A program made the position numbers and the translations under genes. From the IMG/VR virus record IMGVR_UViG_3300046785_000085, positions 1 to 35,247 of that record: 35,247 bases of DNA; one strand, 5' to 3'. Shown piece by piece: positions 31,072-35,247 of this stretch. The notes below the pieces were generated by a model. It saw only the letters and a list, made by a program, of their open reading frames with translations. It was not told the DNA's origin and ran no database searches. The first letter of the stretch is position 1, and each line of letters starts with the position of its first letter. This stretch comes from a virus.

Positions 31072-31301
31072 TATTCCATCCTCTCATTTTGACGTTGTTC
31101 TCTAAGAAAACCATCTAGTAAGATATCTATATTCTTATACAATGCTTCGGGTAAACCACCGATTGTTTTACGATTTAATGATAACCAAATCAAATGATTT
31201 TGGTTTAATACAACCTTAACTTCATCATCCTCATTCATCGTTATTACTAACGGAGGCATCTCATCATCATTCACCATTCTAAATTCTACATTTCTTTCCA
31301 T
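31071..31301 (-). CDS. Unknown small protein, 76 residues
   Basis: Beta strands in the first half (NVEFRMV, PLVITMNEDDEVKVVLN), then helices. Acidic overall. No motif. GAGGAAT precedes the ATG. Function unknown. Confidence 0.55.
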   Translation of the reverse strand: MERNVEFRMVNDDEMPPLVITMNEDDEVKVVLNQNHLIWLSLNRKTIGGLPEALYKNIDILLDGFLREQRQNERME

Positions 31302-31303
31302 AT

Positions 31304-31546
31304 TTATTCCTCTTCTTCCGATATTCTATTCCAATGATTATTTAAATCTCTAGTAAAATACATTTCATTATCCTCACCGAACCAACATACTGTTCCTGAG
31401 TCAGCAACTTTACTTCTTACTATTTTGATTACTGCTTGATTATACTTGTTAATCCAAGTAATACCTCTCAAATCTTCAATACCATCCGGTATTGGGGCTG
31501 CCATTCTTAATTCTTCATTTCTTTTCTTTCTTTCTTCTATATTCAT
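31304..31546 (-). CDS. Unknown small protein, 80 residues
   Basis: A charged helix (MNIEERKKRNEELRM) followed by strands with aromatic residues (NQAVIKIVRSK, CWFGEDNEMYFTRDL). No recognised motif. Coupled to neighbours by short gaps of 2-3 bases. Confidence 0.55.
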   Translation of the reverse strand: MNIEERKKRNEELRMAAPIPDGIEDLRGITWINKYNQAVIKIVRSKVADSGTVCWFGEDNEMYFTRDLNNHWNRISEEEE

Positions 31547-31549
31547 TTT

Positions 31550-31747
31550 TCATTCTTCCTTATACATATCGGTGTAATCTTTTAATTCGTTAACTACACC
31601 ATCCATTGTTGCACCTATTACTGTAAGTGCATCATCTAGAATTACTCTCCTCATCATGGATAGATGAGGGAGTTTTTCATAAGCCTCCACTAACTTATTG
31701 TAGTGATGTTTCATTGCTTCTAGATTTTGTATTAATTCTTCGGTCAT
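31550..31747 (-). CDS. Unknown helical protein, 65 residues
   Basis: Start at ATG 31747, which overlaps the previous stop (ATGA) and has GGGAAGAGG upstream. Three helices with a coiled-coil tendency (LIQNLEAMKHHYNKLVEAYE). No motif. Confidence 0.55.
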   Translation of the reverse strand: MTEELIQNLEAMKHHYNKLVEAYEKLPHLSMMRRVILDDALTVIGATMDGVVNELKDYTDMYKEE

Positions 31748-32031
31748 TCCTCTTCCCATAGTTCATCTTCTCCAAGAAGGGTTTTTTGTTCCTTGAATCT
31801 ACTAATGACCTTTTTTAGATTCTTAGGGCTAGTTGCTGTAATAAAATTCTGTCCACCTTTGAGGAAGATAACTATTTTATAGACATCCCCCGATTTAGTG
31901 GCCGGATAAATAAACTTAGTTAAATCATCACTCGGTTTTAGTTTACTCCAAGTAAACGCTTGAACATCGTCCAAACAAACTACACCATTTGTAAATCTTG
32001 CGTAATGTTTTCTACTAAAATCTTCAACCAT
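31744..32031 (-). CDS. Unknown mixed alpha/beta protein, about 95 residues
   Basis: Start at ATG 32031 (MVEDFSRKHYARF) is preferred. The longer frame from 32100 runs through the 38-residue zinc-ribbon ORF, which looks like real coding sequence. Strands GDVYKIVIFLKGGQNFITAT are followed by a basic helix. Function unknown. Confidence 0.55.
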   Translation of the reverse strand: MVEDFSRKHYARFTNGVVCLDDVQAFTWSKLKPSDDLTKFIYPATKSGDVYKIVIFLKGGQNFITATSPKNLKKVISRFKEQKTLLGEDELWEEE

Positions 32032-32041
32032 GATTGACAAC

Positions 32042-32158
32042 TCAATCACTCCGAGTAGGTTTGGGGTCAAAACATTTCTTACATTGAAAACCGTTTTCAT
32101 TACTCCAAATTTTTCTAATTTTATTACAGTTTATACATTTTTCTACAATTATATTCAT
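32042..32158 (-). CDS. 38-residue zinc-ribbon micro-protein
   Basis: Begins MNIIVEKCINCNKIRKIW, then QCKKCFDPKP: CxxC pairs 14 residues apart with an aromatic between, a minimal zinc ribbon. GAGGAAT lies 5 bases upstream. Resembles the 50-residue ribbon at 4979-5131 in plan. Confidence 0.6.
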   Translation of the reverse strand: MNIIVEKCINCNKIRKIWSNENGFQCKKCFDPKPTRSD

Positions 32159-32160
32159 TT

Positions 32161-32349
32161 TTATTCCTCTTCCTCTTGAAATGCTTTCGTGATAGCAAGA
32201 ATTAAATTCTTATGTTTTGTCATATCTAATTTTCCGTTGAACCTTTTGTCATCATCGAAGACAAACGTTATACCTAATTTACCTTTAGGTATCGGGTCTC
32301 GGAATATTAGTATCTGTGTTCCATTTTTTATTTCATTTATTATATCCAT
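32161..32349 (-). CDS. Small protein sharing its N-terminus with PolB, 62 residues
   Basis: The start MDIINEIKNG resembles the polymerase start MIINEIKNG and is followed in both by strands ending in R-D. Beyond that the match fades. AAGGAG lies upstream. It may be a distant copy of the polymerase N-terminal segment or a chance match. Function unknown. Confidence 0.55.
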   Translation of the reverse strand: MDIINEIKNGTQILIFRDPIPKGKLGITFVFDDDKRFNGKLDMTKHKNLILAITKAFQEEEE

Positions 32350-32632
32350 TTTTATTTCTCCTTTGACTTTCTTTAATCATCTGTTCTAATGTAAGTCCAT
32401 AGTCCATATGTTCTTCCGGTAGTGATGATAACCTACTACCTTGAAGATTTCTTAAAATAGAAATAATGTTTGCTGCTGCTTTAGCAAAGCGTTTTTCAGC
32501 CACACTATCACCTTTTGGGATGCCCTTTTCTCTAACCTTTTCAATTGAAACAATAAAGTTTTCATTGTTAGGATTGTGAATTATCGCTCTTATTATTTCA
32601 TATTCTGCGTGTTTAACATTTTTAAATCTCAT
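32333..32632 (-). CDS. Unknown protein, 99 residues
   Basis: Starts at ATG 32632 (MRFKNVKHAEYEI), which overlaps the previous stop (ATGA) and has GAGGAAA upstream. Helical, basic in the middle (KGIPKGDSVAEKRFAKAAAN). No known motif. The C-terminus overlaps the next gene by 17 bases. Confidence 0.6.
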   Translation of the reverse strand: MRFKNVKHAEYEIIRAIIHNPNNENFIVSIEKVREKGIPKGDSVAEKRFAKAAANIISILRNLQGSRLSSLPEEHMDYGLTLEQMIKESQRRNKNGYNK

Positions 32633-33204
32633 TGTAATTTCCTCATTCTTTTTATTATATTTGAACACAAAAGTTTTACTTCTGCACGTTTGTTTTCTAC
32701 ATGGTTCTCAGGCCACCAAGAAGGAGGACTAGTTTTCCAATCTCCTATATGCCATTTATCATCTAAATAATATTGGCGATATTTTCCTACTATGGACATA
32801 TCATCGAAACCTTCTGTTTTTCTACAAGACATATCTTCTGATATTGCTATTGCGAAAGGCGTTAAACCAATGTCGGGTAAATCATTGAGAACATTAGCCC
32901 ATAAGTCATTATGTAATAATAATAATTTCTGAACCTTATGTTTCTTTCCATATCTAACTGTATATTCAGCACATAATGCTGCGGTATGTGTTAGTAGGAA
33001 AGAGAAGTTTTGTTTACTTTCTCTAGCCCAAATAGTACAGGGATGATTCAACATTACAGGTTTGAATGGTACATTTTCATATCCCAAATGGTCTGCTATT
33101 GTTGATAACATTTGTAGGCTCTCAGTTGGCATTTTAACAACGTGTTTATTGCACATCATCTTAGCACATTCTTCTGCATCTTCTGATAAGATAAATATAT
33201 TCAT
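32629..33204 (-). CDS. Viral 'MNIFxL...KHVVKM' family protein
   Basis: 191 residues. The start MNIFILSEDAEECAKMMCNKHVVKM is split here by memory into M-N-I-F-x-L, an acidic turn, C-A, then C-[DN]-K-H-V-V-K-M. This is a family I know from cyanophages, other marine phages and giant viruses. It continues with H-P-C-x-x-W-A-R-x-S and a short E-Y-x-x-R-Y-x-K-x-H segment, both also typical. Some members are labelled pyrimidine-dimer glycosylase-like, but I cannot confirm that activity. Conserved His, Cys and Arg suggest an enzyme or DNA-binding role. AGAGGAAT supports the ATG. Confidence 0.7.
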   Translation of the reverse strand: MNIFILSEDAEECAKMMCNKHVVKMPTESLQMLSTIADHLGYENVPFKPVMLNHPCTIWARESKQNFSFLLTHTAALCAEYTVRYGKKHKVQKLLLLHNDLWANVLNDLPDIGLTPFAIAISEDMSCRKTEGFDDMSIVGKYRQYYLDDKWHIGDWKTSPPSWWPENHVENKRAEVKLLCSNIIKRMRKLQ

Positions 33205-33500
33205 TTTAATTCCTCTATTTCTATTTTAGGTGTGGAAATCAAAACTTCGCTATCGGTTTTTCCGATTGCTACATTATTGTCTCCACTTTTTTCGTTTCGT
33301 ACACTTTTTCTAAACTTTCTAATATCCTTTAACAATACTAATAGTGTTACAGAGATAACAGAAATAGAAATAATTTGTGCATTTTGAAAAAGTAATTCTA
33401 AATTACTATCTGTCTCTTGTCTCAGTTCTAGTTTTGTTGAGTTGAAAATTCCCAAAAAACCAAAAAAAAGCAGGGAAGAGTAAGTTAAGACTTTTCTCAA
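33201..33500 (-). CDS. Two-helix membrane protein
   Basis: About 99 residues if it starts at TTG 33500, just after the preceding stop, with GAGGGGG upstream; upstream TTG codons at 33509 and 33539 are also possible. Hydrophobic segments: VLTYSSLLFFGFLGIF and IISISVISVTLLVLL, followed by a basic then acidic soluble tail of 50 residues. Small two-helix membrane proteins in viruses include holins, but nothing here proves that. Confidence 0.55.
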   Translation of the reverse strand: MRKVLTYSSLLFFGFLGIFNSTKLELRQETDSNLELLFQNAQIISISVISVTLLVLLKDIRKFRKSVRNEKSGDNNVAIGKTDSEVLISTPKIEIEELK

Positions 33501-33501
33501 C

Positions 33502-33672
33502 TTACTCAACCCCCTCTTCGTCAATACCGTGTTTATCAAAGAAATCTACTGAATCAATATATTCAACATAATCTTTCATAGAACATGGTAAGCATTGTTC
33601 TATTTCGATACCGCCTTCTGCTTGCTGTACTGCTATAATTCCTCTATCATTACATTCTTCACATTTAACCAA
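33502..33672 (-). CDS. 56-residue zinc-ribbon protein
   Basis: Contains VKCEECNDRGI and EQCLPCSMKDY: two CxxC pairs 20 residues apart. The C-terminus is acidic. Start at TTG 33672 has GGTGA 5 bases upstream; GTG 33681, also in frame, is the alternative. It overlaps the helicase stop. Confidence 0.55.
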   Translation of the reverse strand: MVKCEECNDRGIIAVQQAEGGIEIEQCLPCSMKDYVEYIDSVDFFDKHGIDEEGVE

Positions 33673-35104
33673 TTCTTTCACCTACATAATTCAAAGTCTT
33701 CTTTGCTCTTGTGATTGCCACATAACAAAGGTTAGTCTCTTGTTGTTTGTCTGCATCAGACTTAGCCATAGGATGAGGCATAAGTTGAGGCTCTAAAATC
33801 CAAATGTTATCTTTTTCTAATCCCTTTGCTTTGTGAATAGTAGCAAAGATAACACCACGTTTCTTTCCATCACCAAAGATTGCTTTGATGTTATCAAGAA
33901 TACCTTGAACAGTATTTGCATTTCTAGTTAGATAAGTAATGCATTGTCTCTTATCATCAAGAGATTGAACTAATCTTTCTTTGTCTGCTTTTCTGAATAC
34001 ATCCATTTGATATTCAATATGTTTGTTAAGCAATGGTAAGAAATCAGATACTAACATATCGTTATTCTTAGTTACCTTACCAACTAATAATTGCAGACTG
34101 TAACCGATATCTCTACCTAATACAAAGGCAGGTATTCCTTCTGAAATTAATTGGAAACAGTTTCGGATTAGTGGAGCATTTGTTCTACATAAAACCATAT
34201 CACCAACTTTAGGGTCAAAGGCTACATTAACATTTACTTCACCATCTTCTGCATCTTCTCTACATGAGTAATCACTAAAGAAACGATTTGCTTCTGCAAC
34301 TACTGTCTTAGGACATCTCCAAGTAATGCTAAGAGTAAACTCTTTTACACCTCTAGGAGATTCAGATAATGTATCTTGGAATAATTTCATTGATGCTGAA
34401 TCAGCACCTCTGAATCCATAGATTGCTTGTTTTGGGTCTCCAACTACAATCATTCGTCCACCATTACAGGTCTTCAAAATTAATCGTCTTTGAACTTCAT
34501 TGAAATCTTGTGCTTCATCAACAAAGACTACATCATAATGTTTGACATTCATATCTAATTCGACAGGTAGCCAAATCATATCATCGAAGTCAACTACTGA
34601 TAAATCCATACAATTATTCTTAATTGTTGGTAAGTATTTCAAAGCATTATTCATTTCTAATACACCATCAAACTCGATGTTATATTCTTGCATGATTGAG
34701 ATAATTGATTCTCTATCATCCCATTCAACCATTGATGATTTAATCAGACTAACTAGTTTAACCAATTGTGTCTTTGACTTGAATTTCTTACCAAGTAAGT
34801 TTTCCACAATCTTGTAAGTTTTCTTATTATCAATTTTACAGTTTCTTCTTTCAGATTTAATCGCTGCAAGTCCTAAACTGTGAAACGTTTTTGCTTCACA
34901 ATCATCAGGTAGTTGGTTTGCTAATTCTGTTGCGATTGCTTTGTTAAATGCTAAAAAGCATTTTCTACCGACAACGTTTTCAGCACCATTTACAATTGTA
35001 AAGGTTTTACCTGTACCTGCACCTGCATAGACCATCATGTGAGAATCACCGTAAGTCATTTCTTTCCATATTTCTTCTTGTTCATTTGTTCCTTTTATTT
35101 TCAT
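33665..35104 (-). CDS. UvrD/PcrA-like superfamily 1A DNA helicase
   Basis: A 479-residue protein from ATG 35104 (GAGGAAA upstream; the frame to 35173 lacks a ribosome site). All main SF1A motifs are visible: I AGAGTGKT (27-34), II VFVDEAQDF, III VVGDPKQAIYGFRGA, IV TWRCP, V TIHKAKGLE, VI VAITRAKKTL. It is shorter than cellular UvrD (about 700 residues), with reduced accessory subdomains. It unwinds DNA 3' to 5' in repair, recombination or replication restart. It is the first gene of the minus-strand block in this window. Confidence 0.95.
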   Translation of the reverse strand: MKIKGTNEQEEIWKEMTYGDSHMMVYAGAGTGKTFTIVNGAENVVGRKCFLAFNKAIATELANQLPDDCEAKTFHSLGLAAIKSERRNCKIDNKKTYKIVENLLGKKFKSKTQLVKLVSLIKSSMVEWDDRESIISIMQEYNIEFDGVLEMNNALKYLPTIKNNCMDLSVVDFDDMIWLPVELDMNVKHYDVVFVDEAQDFNEVQRRLILKTCNGGRMIVVGDPKQAIYGFRGADSASMKLFQDTLSESPRGVKEFTLSITWRCPKTVVAEANRFFSDYSCREDAEDGEVNVNVAFDPKVGDMVLCRTNAPLIRNCFQLISEGIPAFVLGRDIGYSLQLLVGKVTKNNDMLVSDFLPLLNKHIEYQMDVFRKADKERLVQSLDDKRQCITYLTRNANTVQGILDNIKAIFGDGKKRGVIFATIHKAKGLEKDNIWILEPQLMPHPMAKSDADKQQETNLCYVAITRAKKTLNYVGERIG

Positions 35105-35247
35105 TTTTATTTCCTCTTTTTTTATTGTTATATTTGGGAATGTGATAGTTAGGGAAATTGGGTCGCACCACACGACTAGATAGGAGATGTCAACACGTTA
35201 CCGAACAGAGAACGAATTTCCAATTTATTATTATCTAAAACCTAACT
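35105..35247. promoter_or_regulatory. Upstream region of the helicase, possible promoter
   Basis: 143 bases without a clear gene, up to the window edge. Motifs AGTTAGG (35147-35153) and AAATTGG (35155-35161) recur as inverted copies at 35241-35247 and 35220-35226. The minus strand has AAATATAAC about 25 bases before the helicase ATG, a weak TATA candidate. It could be a promoter region shared with a gene beyond the edge. Confidence 0.35.

Noticed and set aside
32032-32100. N-terminal extension of the 31744-32031 gene to ATG 32100
   Set aside because: It would overlap the 38-residue zinc-ribbon ORF, whose paired CxxC motifs and good ribosome site look like true coding sequence. The ATG at 32031 avoids most of the conflict.
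1-35247. tRNA or rRNA genes
   Set aside because: I looked for cloverleaf-like GC-rich segments and conserved T-loop sequences in the gaps and saw none. The only GC-rich gap element is the terminator hairpin at 4958-4971.

Overview
This 35.2 kb, AT-rich, gene-dense window is best read as part of the genome of a tailed double-stranded DNA virus of archaea. The viral character comes from a very large tail-fibre gene with a tail-fibre chaperone-like gene behind it, and from long runs of small genes that overlap by 1-4 bases (ATGA, TAATG, TGATG). The archaeal character comes from the information-processing genes: a transcription factor B, a PC4-like coactivator, an RFC small subunit, a PCNA-like clamp, a family B DNA polymerase, an archaeo-eukaryotic primase, an ATP-dependent DNA ligase and an ERCC4-type nuclease. 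The set and layout recall the magroviruses assigned to marine Poseidoniales (Marine Group II). That assignment is an inference from gene content; no search was run. The tail fibre uses sequence modules familiar from marine bacteriophages.

Layout. Positions 1-4412 on the plus strand hold the 3' end of the structural module: a left-truncated tail fibre, a chaperone-like protein and one small protein. Everything from about 35.1 kb leftward to 4.4 kb lies on the minus strand. The two strands converge near 4410. The convergent zone holds a minus-strand hairpin/U-tract terminator (4946-4971) that closes the long operon. A TATA-box-like element (4857-4864) follows, probably driving a short cluster of membrane and micro-ORFs.

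In the order of minus-strand transcription, 35.1-29.2 kb is an early-looking accessory block: a UvrD-like helicase, many small proteins, a phage/giant-virus H-V-V-K-M family protein and a ubiquitin-like protein. 29.2-24.5 kb holds a large unknown protein, TFB, an E1-like adenylating enzyme, a zinc-finger protein and a JAMM peptidase. 24.5-18.4 kb holds a glycosylation-site-rich lipoprotein, a PC4-like protein, DNA ligase, a possible LAGLIDADG-type protein, a PIP-box protein, RFC and an EF-hand membrane protein. 18.4-12.2 kb is the replisome core: an SSB-like protein, a RecA-like ATPase, the clamp, and a DNA polymerase B split into two genes around an unrelated gene. 12.2-5.1 kb holds a Cas4/RecB-like nuclease, a thioredoxin-like protein, a MazG-like fragment, a fused primase, an ERCC4 nuclease, a helicase-like ATPase and a DEDDy exonuclease.

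Most striking points: (1) a ubiquitin-like protein ending Gly-Gly-Asn-Gln, an E1-like enzyme and a JAMM peptidase in one viral genome, which look like a self-contained modifier system; (2) a polymerase B split exactly before motif C, with a foreign gene in the gap and a YGHTDS variant motif C; (3) a one-chain primase joining a PriS-like catalytic domain to a PriL-like four-cysteine domain; (4) C-terminal clamp-binding motifs on the polymerase and on an RFC-neighbour protein; (5) a tandem duplication of a ribosome-binding site plus start codon; (6) about a dozen tiny zinc-binding proteins and several translationally coupled micro-ORFs.
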